From assembly GCA_946478985.1 (NCBI GenBank), contig CAMLDZ010000006.1, forward strand, positions 1 through 57,008: a stretch of 57,008 nt of DNA. The letters are read 5' to 3'. Positions 7,917 to 16,880 of this stretch are shown in pieces. The notes under the pieces are model-generated. The model was not told the origin of the DNA. It saw only the letters and a program-made list of their open reading frames with translations, and did not search any database. Every line of letters starts with the position of its first letter. Within the stretch, counting starts at the first letter, position 1. Made by a program: the position numbers and the translations under genes. Source of the DNA: an uncultured Solimonas sp. GTDB taxonomy: Bacteria > Pseudomonadota > Gammaproteobacteria > Nevskiales > Nevskiaceae.

Positions 7917-8756
7917 ATGAAGCACTTGCAGGGCGAATTCAGCGGCCAGAAGCAGCTTTCCATCCACTTTCAAGGCTGGCTGCCGGAGCAGGCGGTCAAG
8001 GCGGTGGTGCTGGTGGTGCACGGCCTGGGTGAGCACGGCGGCCGTTACGCGCATGTCGCCGAGCGCCTGGTGGCCGAGGGCTGTGCGGTCTATGCGATCG
8101 ATCATCGCGGCCACGGCCGCTCCGGCGGGCCGCGCGGCTTTGTCGACCGCTTCGCCAACATGGTTGCCGACCTCGACCAGCTGGTCGTCAAGCTGGCCAA
8201 CGAGTTCCGCGGCCGGCCGCTGTTCATGCTCGGCCACAGCATGGGCGGTGCGGTGTCGCTCAGCTACGCGATCAAGCATCAGCAGAAGCTCAGCGCCCTG
8301 ATCTTGTCAGGGCCGGCGGTGGTGCTGGCCGGCGCGCCGGCCTGGATGAAGCCGGTGGTAGAACTGCTCAGCGCGATCGCGCCCAAGCTGGGCGTGTTCG
8401 CGGTCGACCCTTCGCTGGTCAGCCGCGATCCGGCGGCAGTCGCCGACTATGCCGCCGACCCATTGAACTTCCACGGCAAGGTGCCGGCGCGGACCCTGGC
8501 CGAGCTGGTCGGTTTTGTCGGCTGGCTGCCGGCGGTGCTGCCGGAGATCAAGCTGCCGCTGCTGATCCAGCATGGCGCCGACGACCGTCTGGCCAGTCCG
8601 GCTGGCGGTGAGCTGGTATTCGAGTCGGTCAGCTCCAAGGACAAGACCTTCCATCGCTACGACGGTCTCTACCACGAGATCTACAACGAGCTGCCGGCCG
8701 ACCGCGCCCGCGTGCTGGACGATCTGGCCATGTGGATCCGTCAGCATCTGAACTGA
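7917..8756 (+). CDS. Alpha/beta hydrolase, monoacylglycerol-lipase-like
   Basis: A 279-residue protein starting at ATG 7917, which has GGAG seven bases upstream; an in-frame ATG at 7905 lacks this. Motifs are HGLGEHGGRY (oxyanion region), the nucleophile elbow GHSMGG, HGADDRL carrying the acid Asp, and a late YHEIYNEL carrying the catalytic His. This arrangement is typical of the MGL lipase family (serine aminopeptidase S33/hydrolase_4), cytosolic esterases acting on monoacylglycerols and similar esters. As the first rightward gene of the divergent cluster it could release the acid substrate from an ester, or hydrolyse a CoA thioester; that role is inference. Confidence 0.85.
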   Translation: MKHLQGEFSGQKQLSIHFQGWLPEQAVKAVVLVVHGLGEHGGRYAHVAERLVAEGCAVYAIDHRGHGRSGGPRGFVDRFANMVADLDQLVVKLANEFRGRPLFMLGHSMGGAVSLSYAIKHQQKLSALILSGPAVVLAGAPAWMKPVVELLSAIAPKLGVFAVDPSLVSRDPAAVADYAADPLNFHGKVPARTLAELVGFVGWLPAVLPEIKLPLLIQHGADDRLASPAGGELVFESVSSKDKTFHRYDGLYHEIYNELPADRARVLDDLAMWIRQHLN

Positions 8757-8780
8757 AAGTACCGCCGTAAGGCAGTGCGA

Positions 8781-8813
8781 ATGCCCCGAACGGCGCTTCG
8801 CCGCTCGGGGCAT
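8781..8813. repeat. Intergenic stem-loop after the lipase-like gene
   Basis: Long hairpin with outer arms ATGCCCCGA / TCGGGGCAT and inner arms CGGCG / CGCCG. There is no U-tract on either strand, so it is more likely an mRNA 3'-end stabiliser than a classical terminator. Confidence 0.5.
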
Positions 8814-8856
8814 GGCGCCGGTTCCCACGCTGGAATCTAGGCATTTCGGGGAGAAA

Positions 8857-8870
8857 GTATGGCATCATAC
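8857..8870. promoter_or_regulatory. Dyad GTATG-GCAT-CATAC upstream of the MaoC gene
   Basis: A 14-bp inverted repeat 47 bases before the MaoC start. It shares the GTATGG half-site with the dyad at 7783 and TGGCAT with the palindrome at 7747, so the three may be sites for one regulator. Confidence 0.35.
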
Positions 8871-8916
8871 GATCTCTAACGACCGCCCTGTCGAGGCGGT
8901 GCCAACGGAGAATGCA

Positions 8917-9369
8917 ATGGCGGGTCTGTACTTCGAGCAGTTCACGGTCGGTCAGCGTTTCGAGCACGAAATCCGCCGCACGGTGACTGAAGCCGACAAC
9001 ATCTGGTTCTGTGGCGCCACCTACAACGTCGCGCAGATCCATATCGATGCCGAGTACTGCAAGAACACCGCTTTCGGCAAGCCGCTGGTCAATTCGATCT
9101 TCACGCTGGGTCTGGTGATCGGCGTGACGGTGCAGGACACCACGCTGGGTACCACGGTCGCCAACCTCGGCATGACCGACGTGAAGTTCCCGGCGCCGGT
9201 GTTCTACGGCGACACGCTGCGTTCGGTGACCACGGTGGTCGACATCCGCGAAAGCAAGTCGCGGCCGACCCAGGGCATCGTCACGTTCAAGCATGAAGGC
9301 TTCAATCAGCGCGACGAGCTGGTTGCCACCTGCCTGCGTCAGGCGCTGATGCTGCGCAAGCCGGCTTGA
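8917..9369 (+). CDS. MaoC-family (hot-dog fold) enoyl-CoA hydratase
   Basis: A 150-residue protein starting at ATG 8917 behind GGAG. The hydratase-2 region reads CGATYNVAQIHIDAEY, so the catalytic position is N-x4-H instead of the usual D-x4-H. From memory a MaoC subfamily with FGKPLVNSIFTLGLVIG and TVANLGMTDVKFPAPV shows the same change, but activity should not be assumed. Such proteins hydrate trans-2-enoyl-CoA, often with R stereochemistry. It sits between the lipase-like hydrolase and two acyl-CoA dehydrogenases and could supply the hydration step of the pathway, with the HSD17B4-like SDR as oxidising partner (inference). Confidence 0.8.
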   Translation: MAGLYFEQFTVGQRFEHEIRRTVTEADNIWFCGATYNVAQIHIDAEYCKNTAFGKPLVNSIFTLGLVIGVTVQDTTLGTTVANLGMTDVKFPAPVFYGDTLRSVTTVVDIRESKSRPTQGIVTFKHEGFNQRDELVATCLRQALMLRKPA

Positions 9370-9440
9370 GCCATTGAATTTTTGCCCGCGCCGAGCCGCG
9401 GGCCTCTCGCTTTTCGTCCACAGACACACGGTGCTTTCCC

Positions 9441-10607
9441 ATGGACTTCTCAGTTAATCCCGATCACGAAGCCATCCGCGCAGGCGTCAGCGACGTCGTC
9501 CGCTCGTTCAGCGACGAGTACTGGCTGGAGCGCGACGAAGACGGCAAGTTCCCCACCGAGTTCCACCGCGCGATGGCGGAGGGCGGCTGGCTCGGCCTGA
9601 CGATGCCCGAGGAATACGGCGGCTCGGGCCTGGGCGTGACCGAAGCGATGATCATGATGCACGAGGTCGCCAGCCACGGCGGCGGCATGGCGGCGGCGTC
9701 GACGGTGCACATCAACCTGTTCGGCCCGCACCCGATCGTGGTGTTCGGCTCGCACGAGCAGAAGTCGCGCTGGGTGCCGCCGCTGGTTGAAGGCAAGCAT
9801 CAGGTTGCCTTCGGCGTCACCGAGCCGAATGCCGGCCTCAACACCACGGCGATCAAGACCTTCGCCCGCAAGGTCGACGGCGGCTACATCGTCGAAGGCC
9901 AGAAGGTCTGGACCTCGACCGCGCAGGTCGCCAACAAGATCATGCTGCTGACGCGCACGACCAAGATCGAGGACTGCAAGCGTCCGACCGACGGCATCAC
10001 GCTGTTCTACACCGATCTGAACCGCGAGAAGATCGAGGTCAAGAAGATCCCGAAGATGGGCCGCAAGGCGGTCGATTCCAATGCGATCTTCATTGACGGC
10101 CTGTTCGTGCCGGACGAAGACCGCATCGGCGAGGAAGGCAAGGGCTTCAGCTACATCCTGCACAGCCTCAATCCGGAGCGCGTGCTGATCGGCACCGAGG
10201 CGATCGCGATCGGCCAGGACGCGCTGCGCCGCGCCGCCAAGTACGCCAAGGAGCGCATCGTGTTCGATCGCCCGATCGGCAAGAACCAGGGCATCCAGCA
10301 TCCGCTGGCCGAGAAGTGGATGAATCTGGAGGCAGCCTGGCTGATGATCCAGAAGGCGGCCTGGCTGTACGACAACCACCAGCCCTGCGGCGCCGAAGCC
10401 AACGCCGGCAAGTTCCTCGGTGCGCGCGCCGGTTACGACGCTGCGCTGCAGGCGGTGCTGACGCACGGCGGTTTCGGCTACGCCAAGGAGTACCACGTCG
10501 AGCGCCTGCTGCGTGAAGTCACCGTCACGCGCATCGCGCCGGTGACCGAGCAGATGATCATGTCGTTCATCGCCGAGAAGGTTCTCGATCAGCCGAAGTC
10601 GTACTGA
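9441..10607 (+). CDS. Acyl-CoA dehydrogenase (first)
   Basis: A 388-residue flavoprotein starting at ATG 9441. Typical order: helical N-terminus, the FAD-contacting segment FGVTEPNAGLNTT, a beta domain with GQKVWTSTAQVANK, then a C-terminal helical domain with ERIVFDRPIGKNQGIQH. The site that carries the catalytic Glu in medium-chain enzymes (YEGT) reads APVT here. The general base is therefore probably the Glu in NPERVLIG, as in isovaleryl-/long-chain-type enzymes. It dehydrogenates an acyl-CoA and passes electrons to ETF. In this cluster it could make the cyclohexene-carboxyl-CoA intermediate (AliB/BadJ role), which is inference. Confidence 0.88.
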   Translation: MDFSVNPDHEAIRAGVSDVVRSFSDEYWLERDEDGKFPTEFHRAMAEGGWLGLTMPEEYGGSGLGVTEAMIMMHEVASHGGGMAAASTVHINLFGPHPIVVFGSHEQKSRWVPPLVEGKHQVAFGVTEPNAGLNTTAIKTFARKVDGGYIVEGQKVWTSTAQVANKIMLLTRTTKIEDCKRPTDGITLFYTDLNREKIEVKKIPKMGRKAVDSNAIFIDGLFVPDEDRIGEEGKGFSYILHSLNPERVLIGTEAIAIGQDALRRAAKYAKERIVFDRPIGKNQGIQHPLAEKWMNLEAAWLMIQKAAWLYDNHQPCGAEANAGKFLGARAGYDAALQAVLTHGGFGYAKEYHVERLLREVTVTRIAPVTEQMIMSFIAEKVLDQPKSY

Positions 10608-10633
10608 TCGTTCGCAAGTTTCCACGAGGCCCG

Positions 10634-10662
10634 AATGCCGCCGTCGCGATGACGGCGGCATT
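10634..10662. repeat. Intergenic stem-loop between the two acyl-CoA dehydrogenase genes
   Basis: A 12-bp perfect stem, AATGCCGCCGTC / GACGGCGGCATT, with a 5-base loop and only TTT after it. It is another member of the set of intercistronic hairpins in this cluster. Confidence 0.5.
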
Positions 10663-10712
10663 TCCCAAGATCACCGGCAGCCGCGCTGCCTGTCCAAAAG
10701 CTGGAGTTGACG

Positions 10713-11879
10713 ATGTTTGAACGTACCCTGTTCCGGGAAGAGCACGAGATGTTTCGCGACACCGTGCGCAAATTCATCGACAAGGAAATCGCGCCGTACC
10801 ACGCGCAGTGGGAGCACGACGGCATCGTCCCGCGCGAGCTCTGGCTGAAGGCCGGCGAAGCGGGCCTGCTGTGCTGCACGATTCCGGAGGAATACGGCGG
10901 CCTGGGCCTGGATTACCTGTTCGATGTCGTCGTCTTTGAGGAAATGGCGCGCAGCGGCTTCACCGGCCCGGGCTTCCTGATCCACTGCGATCTGGTTGCC
11001 ACCTACGTCAAGTCGTTCGGCTCGGAAGAGCAGAAGAAGTACTGGCTGCCGAAGATGGTCAGCGGCGAAGCGATCGGCTCGCTGGGCATGACCGAGCCGC
11101 ACGCCGGCTCCGATCTCAAGGCGATCAAGACCCGCGCCGTGCGTGATGGTGACGACTACGTCATCAACGGCCAGAAGGTGTTCATCTCCAACGGTCAGCT
11201 CTGCGACGTCATCGTGCTGGCGACCAAGACCGACAGCGCTGCCGGCGCCAAGGGCGTCACGCTGTTCCTGGTCGACGCCTCGCTGCCGGGCTTCCACCGC
11301 GGCAAGAACCTCGAAAAGCTCGGCATGAAGGGCCAGGACACCTCGGAGCTGTTCTTCGAGAACCTGCGCGTGCCGGCCAGCGCCATGCTCGGCAACGAGG
11401 GCGAGGGCTTCAAGCTGATGATGACCAAGCTGGCGCAGGAGCGTCTGGCACAGGCGATCCGCTCGGCCACCGTGTCGGAGCACCTGATCGACATCACGGT
11501 CGACTACACCGCCAACCGCAAGGCCTTCGGCGGCACCATCGCCGACTTCCAGAACACCCAGTTCAAGCTGGCCGAACTGCGCACCGAGGCCGTCATCGGC
11601 CGCGTCTTCACCGACGAGTGCATCAAGAAGTTCATGGAAGGCAAGCTCGACGAAATCGACGCCGCGATGGCGAAGATGTGGCTGTCGAACCTGCACTGCA
11701 AGATCGCCGATGAGTGCCTGCAGCTGCACGGCGGCTGGGGCTACATGTGGGAGTACCCGATCTGCCGCGCCTATGCCGACTCGCGCATCGTCAAGATCGC
11801 CGGCGGCTCGATCGAGGTGATGAAGCACATCATCGGCCGCCATCTGTTCCGCGACTACAAGAAGCCGAAGGCGAGCTGA
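10713..11879 (+). CDS. Acyl-CoA dehydrogenase (second), long-chain/isovaleryl-like
   Basis: A 388-residue flavoprotein. I use ATG 10713, six bases after GGAG; an upstream TTG (10707) lies too close to that site. Motifs are GSLGMTEPHAGSDL for flavin binding, GQKVFISNGQLCDV, the C-terminal signature region ECLQLHGGWGYMWEYPICR and IAGGSIEVMK, the last replacing YEGT. The likely base is the Glu of AQERLAQA, as in long-chain and isovaleryl-CoA dehydrogenases. It ends the rightward unit before a bidirectional terminator. A second dehydrogenase would be needed to oxidise the ring-opened dicarboxyl-CoA (pimelyl-CoA) if the pathway guess is right. Confidence 0.88.
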   Translation: MFERTLFREEHEMFRDTVRKFIDKEIAPYHAQWEHDGIVPRELWLKAGEAGLLCCTIPEEYGGLGLDYLFDVVVFEEMARSGFTGPGFLIHCDLVATYVKSFGSEEQKKYWLPKMVSGEAIGSLGMTEPHAGSDLKAIKTRAVRDGDDYVINGQKVFISNGQLCDVIVLATKTDSAAGAKGVTLFLVDASLPGFHRGKNLEKLGMKGQDTSELFFENLRVPASAMLGNEGEGFKLMMTKLAQERLAQAIRSATVSEHLIDITVDYTANRKAFGGTIADFQNTQFKLAELRTEAVIGRVFTDECIKKFMEGKLDEIDAAMAKMWLSNLHCKIADECLQLHGGWGYMWEYPICRAYADSRIVKIAGGSIEVMKHIIGRHLFRDYKKPKAS

Positions 11880-11902
11880 TCCGCACGACGCTGCTGATGT
11901 GA

Positions 11903-11936
11903 AAAAGCCCCGGACGCGCGAGCATCCGGGGCTTTT
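11903..11936. terminator. Bidirectional terminator between acyl-CoA dehydrogenase and valS
   Basis: AAAAGCCCCGGA / TCCGGGGCTTTT with a 10-base loop. A/T tracts on both sides allow it to end the rightward catabolic unit and the convergent valS transcript. Confidence 0.85.
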
Positions 11937-11975
11937 GTTTGGCCTTCATCCGTGCCGTACGGATGAAGGCGCTAC

Positions 11976-14783
11976 TCACAGCGCGCCGATCTTGCCCTGC
12001 TGCTCCTGCAGCACCGCCAGCTCGGCCGCCAGCTTGGCGAGCTGGTCGCGCGCCTGCTGCTGCACCGCCTCCGGCGCCTTGCCGAAGTTGGGGTTGTCGA
12101 TGCGCACTCGCGTCTTGCCGATGTCCGACTCGATCTTGGCGATCTGCTTGGCCAGGCGTGCCAGCTCGGCGTCCTTGTCGATCAGGCCGGCCAGCGGCAC
12201 CAGCAGGCGCGCACTGCCGAGCAGCGCCATCGCCGATTCCGGCGCGGCTTCACCGGCGGCGAGCAGCTTCGGCGCTTCGACGCGCGCGAGGAACTCGATC
12301 GAGTTGCCGAAGCGCGCAAAGCGTTCGCGATCGGCCTCGCTGGCACCCTGTACCAGCAGCGGCAGGATCTTGCCGGGCGCGATGTTCATCTCGCCGCGGA
12401 TCTGCCGTACGCCGAGGATCAGCGTCTTCAGCCATTCGATGTCGGCTTCGGCGGCTTCGTCGATCTTGTCCGGATTGGCGATCGGGTAGCGCTGCGTCAT
12501 CAGCGTCGCGCCGTAGACACCCGCCAGCGGCGCGACGCGCTGCCAGATCTCTTCGGTGATGAACGGCATCAGCGGATGCAGCAGGCGCAGCGTGGTTTCC
12601 AGCACGCGCACCAGCGTGCGCCGCGTGCCGCGCTGCTGCTCGGCCGTGCCCTGCTGCAACGCCGGCTTGGACAGCTCCAGATACCAGTCGCAGTACTCGT
12701 TCCAGATGAACTGGTAGAGCGCCTGCGCGAGCAGGTCGAAGCGGTAGGTCTTGAAATACTCCGCAGCCTCGGCTTCAAGCTTTTGCAGGCGCGAGCTGAT
12801 CCAGCGGTCGGCGGCCGACAGCTCGTAGGCGTCGCTGCCGTCCTGCGCACAATCCTGCCCTTCGCAGCTCATCAGCACGTAGCGCGCCGCGTTCCAGATC
12901 TTGTTGCAGAAGTTGCGATAACCGGCGGCGCGCGCGGCGTCGAAGCGGATGTCGCGGCCCTGCGTCGCCAGCGCGGCGAAAGTGAAGCGCAGCGCATCGA
13001 CGCCGACCGGCTCGATGCCCTTGGGATAGTCCTTGCGGGTCTTGGCCTCGATCTTCGGCGCCGTCTCCGGTTTCATCAGGCCGGTCGTGCGCTTCTTCAC
13101 CAGCGCTTCGATATCGATGCCGTCGACCACATCGAGCGGGTCGAGGACATTGCCCTTCGACTTGCTCATCTTGTTGCCTTCCGGATCGCGCACCAGGCCG
13201 GTGATGTAGACCTCGCGGAACGGCACCTCGCCCTGGAAGTACTGGCCCATCATCACCATGCGGGCGACCCAGAAGAAAATGATGTCGAAGCCGGTGACCA
13301 GCACGCTCGACGGATACCACTTGGCCAGCGCCTCGGTCTTTTCCGGCCAGCCGAGCGTCGCCATCGGCCAGATGTCGGAACTGAACCAGGTGTCGAAGAC
13401 GTCGTTGTCCTGCGTCAGCGCGACGTCCGGACCGAGCTGGTACTTGTTGCGCACCTCGGCCTCGTCGCGCGCGACATAGACATTGCCGCTGGCGTCGTAC
13501 CACGCCGGAATGCGATGACCCCACCACAGCTGGCGGCTGATGCACCAGTCCTGGATGTTGTTGAGCCACTGGAAGTAGGTGGTCTTCCAGTTGTCCGGCA
13601 CGAAGCGCACGCGGCCGGATTCCACCGCGTCGACGGCCGGCCGGGTGATCGCCAGCAGGCCGCCCGGGCCGGGCTTGCCGTCGTGACGCGTTTCGCGCGT
13701 CAGGTCGACGAACCACTGGTCGGTCAGGTAGGGCTCGACCACTGCGCCGCTACGGTCGCCGCGCGGCACCTTGAGCTTGTGGTCGTCGATCTTGTCGACC
13801 AGACCCAGGGCTTCGAGGTCGGCGACGATGCGCTTGCGTGCGACGTAGCGTTCCAGGCCGCGATAGGCCTGCGGCACCGCGTCGTTGAGGTGGGCGGTCG
13901 GCGTGAAGATGTTGATCTGCGGCAGGCCGTGACGCTGGCCCATCGCGTAGTCGTTGAAGTCATGCGCCGGCGTGATCTTGACGCAGCCGGTACCGAACTC
14001 GCGGTCGACGTAATCGTCGCCGATGATCGGAATCTCGCGATCGGTCAGCGGCAGCTTGATGGTCTTGCCGATCAGGGTCTGATAGCGCTCGTCGTCCGGA
14101 TGCACCGCCACGGCGGTATCGCCGAGCATGGTTTCCGGACGCGTCGTCGCCACCACCAGATGGCCCGAGCCATCCGCCAGCGGATAGCGGAAGTGCCAGA
14201 GCTTGCCGTTCTCTTCCTCACTGACGACTTCCAGGTCGGAGATCGCGGTCAGCAGCACCGGGTCCCAGTTGACCAGGCGCTTGCCGCGATAGATCAGGCC
14301 GGCTTCGTGCAGTTTGACGAAGTGTTCGATGACGCCCTTCGAGTACGCCGGATCCATCGTGAACGCTTCACGCGACCAGTCGACGCTGGAGCCCATGCGG
14401 CGGATCTGGCCGCCGATGGTGCCGGCGGAATACTGCTTCCACTCCCAGACTTTCTCCAGGAACTTCTCGCGACCCAGTTCGGCGCGCGTCGGCTCGCCCG
14501 CCAGCTTGAGATTGCGCTCGACGACCATCTGCGTGGCGATGCCGGCGTGATCGGTGCCCGGCTGCCACAGCGTGTCCTTGCCGCTCATCCGCGCGTGGCG
14601 GATCAGCGCGTCCATCACCGTGTGCTGGAAGGCGTGGCCCATGTGCAGCGTGCCGGTCACGTTCGGCGGCGGGATCATGATGCTGTAAGGCTCGCCGCTG
14701 CCGCTCGGCGCATAACAGCCCTTGTCTTCCCAGAAGGCACGCCAGCGTGCTTCGAGGTCGCGAGGCTCGTACGTCTTGTCCAT
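11976..14783 (-). CDS. valS: Valyl-tRNA synthetase
   Basis: A 935-residue class I synthetase starting at ATG 14781-14783, giving the [15 protein letters not shown]-terminus. [16 protein letters not shown] contains the HIGH-type signature (HMGH) and KMSKSKGN the KMSKS loop. A CP1 editing domain with [15 protein letters not shown] lies between them. The C-terminus is a coiled-coil arm rich in Lys/Ala/Glu/Gln, as in other ValRS. It charges tRNA-Val and edits misacylated Thr in the cytosol. It is the third gene of a holC-lipoprotein-valS unit; holC-valS linkage is common in gammaproteobacteria. Confidence 0.97.
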   Translation of the reverse strand: MDKTYEPRDLEARWRAFWEDKGCYAPSGSGEPYSIMIPPPNVTGTLHMGHAFQHTVMDALIRHARMSGKDTLWQPGTDHAGIATQMVVERNLKLAGEPTRAELGREKFLEKVWEWKQYSAGTIGGQIRRMGSSVDWSREAFTMDPAYSKGVIEHFVKLHEAGLIYRGKRLVNWDPVLLTAISDLEVVSEEENGKLWHFRYPLADGSGHLVVATTRPETMLGDTAVAVHPDDERYQTLIGKTIKLPLTDREIPIIGDDYVDREFGTGCVKITPAHDFNDYAMGQRHGLPQINIFTPTAHLNDAVPQAYRGLERYVARKRIVADLEALGLVDKIDDHKLKVPRGDRSGAVVEPYLTDQWFVDLTRETRHDGKPGPGGLLAITRPAVDAVESGRVRFVPDNWKTTYFQWLNNIQDWCISRQLWWGHRIPAWYDASGNVYVARDEAEVRNKYQLGPDVALTQDNDVFDTWFSSDIWPMATLGWPEKTEALAKWYPSSVLVTGFDIIFFWVARMVMMGQYFQGEVPFREVYITGLVRDPEGNKMSKSKGNVLDPLDVVDGIDIEALVKKRTTGLMKPETAPKIEAKTRKDYPKGIEPVGVDALRFTFAALATQGRDIRFDAARAAGYRNFCNKIWNAARYVLMSCEGQDCAQDGSDAYELSAADRWISSRLQKLEAEAAEYFKTYRFDLLAQALYQFIWNEYCDWYLELSKPALQQGTAEQQRGTRRTLVRVLETTLRLLHPLMPFITEEIWQRVAPLAGVYGATLMTQRYPIANPDKIDEAAEADIEWLKTLILGVRQIRGEMNIAPGKILPLLVQGASEADRERFARFGNSIEFLARVEAPKLLAAGEAAPESAMALLGSARLLVPLAGLIDKDAELARLAKQIAKIESDIGKTRVRIDNPNFGKAPEAVQQQARDQLAKLAAELAVLQEQQGKIGAL

Positions 14784-14840
14784 GGAACTCTGCAAAGTCA
14801 GGGCGCCGCCGTGTCGGCGGCGCAAAGGAAAGCGCGGATT

Positions 14841-15218
14841 TTACTGCTTCGAGCAGTCCGGGCCGCGGATGACCTCGACGGCGTCGAGCTTGCCTGTCGC
14901 ACCCGGTACCAGAACCACCTGATCGCGGTTGGCGCAGGCGAAACTGATCGCCCCGGGGCGCCGTGTGCACAGGCGGAAACGCGCGTCCTCATGGTTGCGG
15001 CCGCCCTCGTCGGTATAGGCGCCGCGGCGCTCGCTGCACGAGAAGCCCAGGGTGCCCAGGCGCGTCTCGGCCTCGTCGACCGACAGACCGAGCGGGATCT
15101 CGCGGTGGATCTCTTCCACCACCGGTGCGCTCGGCGTGGTGCTGAACTGGCTGCAGGCGGCCAGCGCGGCCAGCGCGGCCAGCGACAGCGGGGCGAGGCA
15201 GCGGAGAGTCGGTTTCAT
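14841..15218 (-). CDS. Small lipoprotein of unknown function between holC and valS
   Basis: A 125-residue protein with a lipoprotein signal peptide ending at a lipobox (LAALAAC), predicting an acylated Cys at about residue 22. The mature part has four further cysteines (SCSE, LCTR, ACAN, DCSKQ), suggesting two disulfides in the periplasm. I do not recognise the family. The start codon overlaps the holC stop by four bases (ATGA), so it is translationally coupled to holC and probably co-transcribed with valS. Confidence 0.75.
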   Translation of the reverse strand: MKPTLRCLAPLSLAALAALAACSQFSTTPSAPVVEEIHREIPLGLSVDEAETRLGTLGFSCSERRGAYTDEGGRNHEDARFRLCTRRPGAISFACANRDQVVLVPGATGKLDAVEVIRGPDCSKQ

Positions 15219-15652
15219 AGATTGTGGGTGCTCAGCTCGTAGCCGCGGTCACGATAGAACTTGTAACGCTCGCGCGATTTGGCGCGGCCTGCCGGATCGG
15301 CGGCGACGATCTCCAGCACGCGCTGGAAGCGGCTGAAATGATCCGGTACGTCCAGACTCAGGTTCAGCATCACGCCGTGATGACTGTCCGGCGGTCCGCC
15401 ACTGCCGATCAGCACCGCCGGCTCCGGCGCTTCGATAGCCTGCCCGGCATAGCGCTCGTGGGCGATGAAGCCACCCTGGTTGAAGCTCCACAGCGCGCCG
15501 TCGAGCTCGTCGGCCAGCGCCGCATCGGTGACGTGGACATAGACGCGATGTCCGGCGGCAACGGCCTTCTCGCAGAGCTTGCACGCCGTGATCACCGGCC
15601 CGGCGGCCGGCGGCGCGTTTTCTGGCAGGATGTAGAAATCGATGCGCGTCAT
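15215..15652 (-). CDS. holC: DNA polymerase III chi subunit
   Basis: A 145-residue protein starting at ATG 15650-15652. The N-terminus [11 protein letters not shown], followed by [34 protein letters not shown] and PVLIGSGG-type segments, matches HolC. The chi subunit bridges the clamp-loader psi subunit and single-stranded-DNA-binding protein at the replication fork. Length is normal for the family. First gene of the leftward holC-lipoprotein-valS unit, diverging from crcB with a gap of only 39 bases. Confidence 0.9.
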   Translation of the reverse strand: MTRIDFYILPENAPPAAGPVITACKLCEKAVAAGHRVYVHVTDAALADELDGALWSFNQGGFIAHERYAGQAIEAPEPAVLIGSGGPPDSHHGVMLNLSLDVPDHFSRFQRVLEIVAADPAGRAKSRERYKFYRDRGYELSTHNL

Positions 15653-15691
15653 GGCGCGCATTCTAAGCGAGCAAGGGGCTTGGCCTGGGCA

Positions 15692-16075
15692 ATGACGGCA
15701 ATGGGTTTTCTGGTGGTCGGGGTGGGCGCGGCGATCGGCGCCTGGCTGCGCTGGCTGCTCGGCCTGGGCCTCAATGCAGTGTCGCCCTGGGTGCCGCTCG
15801 GCACGCTGACCGCCAATGTGCTCGGCGGCTACCTCGCCGGCCTTGCCCTTGCCGCATTTACGGCGCTGCCAACGCTTGCGCCGGAATGGCGGCTGCTGGC
15901 GATCACCGGATTCTGCGGCGGCCTGACCACCTTCTCGTCGTTCTCGATCGAGCTGAGCCAGATGCTGCAGCACGGGCGCTATGGGCTGCTGGGCGCCGCC
16001 ATGGTGCTGCACGTCGGGGGCTCGCTGACGGCGACGCTACTGGGTCTGGCGACCGGCCGCTGGCTGTTCAGCTGA
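15692..16075 (+). CDS. crcB: Fluoride channel Fluc/CrcB
   Basis: A 127-residue inner-membrane protein with four hydrophobic segments. Typical Fluc features are [12 protein letters not shown] at the N-terminus, [15 protein letters not shown] with the conserved Asn, [13 protein letters not shown] (the TTFS sodium/fluoride-pore motif), and a C-terminal GLATGR. It exports fluoride as a dual-topology dimer. Only 39 bases separate it from holC and I see no fluoride riboswitch there. Its stop overlaps the convergent ABC permease stop by eight bases. Confidence 0.9.
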   Translation: MTAMGFLVVGVGAAIGAWLRWLLGLGLNAVSPWVPLGTLTANVLGGYLAGLALAAFTALPTLAPEWRLLAITGFCGGLTTFSSFSIELSQMLQHGRYGLLGAAMVLHVGGSLTATLLGLATGRWLFS

Positions 16076-16880
16076 CTGACTCGGCGCTGTAGCGGGCGAT
16101 CAGGCCGCTGTTCAGCGCGTAGCGGTAGACGCGGGCGAAGAACCACCCGGCCAGCGCAATCTGCAGCAGCGCCAGGGCGATGCTCGCCAGCAGCAGTTCC
16201 GGGCGGAACACGCCGCCGTCGACGATGGCACGCATGCCCTCGAACACATAAGACGGCGGCAGCAGCTGGCCGATGAACTGCATCCAGCCGGGCAAAGTGG
16301 CAAGCGGATAGAACACGCCGGCGAACGGCGACAGCAGCGCCGGAATCGGCCAGACCAGCCATTCCGACGCCGGCCCCAGGCGCAGCACCATCGCCGCTGC
16401 GACGATGCCCAGCGCGATGCCGAACAGGAACAGCACCAGCAGGAACGGGATCAGCAGCAGGCCGTAGCTGAAGAACGAGAAGCCGAATACCGAGGTTGCC
16501 AGCACGAGCATCACCGCCAGGCCGACCAGGCTGGTCAGCACGCTGGTGACCACCAGGCCGCCGACGTACTCGCAAATGCGCAGCGGCGTGGCAAAGACAT
16601 TAAGGAAGTTGCGTGACCACACGTCCTCGAAGAACGCCGTCGTCACGCCCTGCATCACCCGCGTGAAAAAATCCCACAGCAGCACCGCCCCGAGCAGCGT
16701 CGGCACGAAATCGAGGCCGGGCTTGAGCGACACCGAATTCAGATAGCGGGCGATGAAGCCCCATAGCGCAATGTCGATGGCGACCCAGGCGAACATCGGC
16801 AGCACCCGCGTCGGGCTGCCGCGCATCAGATAGAACTGGCGCAGCACGATCGCGTACAGCCGCAGCAGCGGGGCCGGCAT
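16068..16880 (-). CDS. ABC-2 type transporter permease
   Basis: A 270-residue inner-membrane protein with about six hydrophobic helices and the ABC2_membrane pattern, including [24 protein letters not shown] near residues 195-218. The start ATG shares one base with the ATPase stop (TGATG), so the two make one exporter. Substrate is unknown; such pairs export drugs, lipids or polysaccharide-like molecules. It is convergent with crcB. Confidence 0.85.
   Translation of the reverse strand: MPAPLLRLYAIVLRQFYLMRGSPTRVLPMFAWVAIDIALWGFIARYLNSVSLKPGLDFVPTLLGAVLLWDFFTRVMQGVTTAFFEDVWSRNFLNVFATPLRICEYVGGLVVTSVLTSLVGLAVMLVLATSVFGFSFFSYGLLLIPFLLVLFLFGIALGIVAAAMVLRLGPASEWLVWPIPALLSPFAGVFYPLATLPGWMQFIGQLLPPSYVFEGMRAIVDGGVFRPELLLASIALALLQIALAGWFFARVYRYALNSGLIARYSAESVS

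Noticed and set aside
9441..11879. Loss of catalytic activity in both acyl-CoA dehydrogenases because YEGT is missing
   Set aside because: Both keep a Glu in the ERxL region used as base by isovaleryl-/long-chain-type enzymes, so they are probably active.
12576..15242. A very long open frame on the plus strand opposite valS
   Set aside because: Codons in GC-rich DNA leave long antisense frames open; the translation is Arg/Ala/Asp-rich with no recognisable motif, while valS on the other strand is certain.
15653..15691. Fluoride riboswitch before crcB
   Set aside because: The gap to holC is only 39 bases, too short for the riboswitch fold, and no matching sequence is seen.
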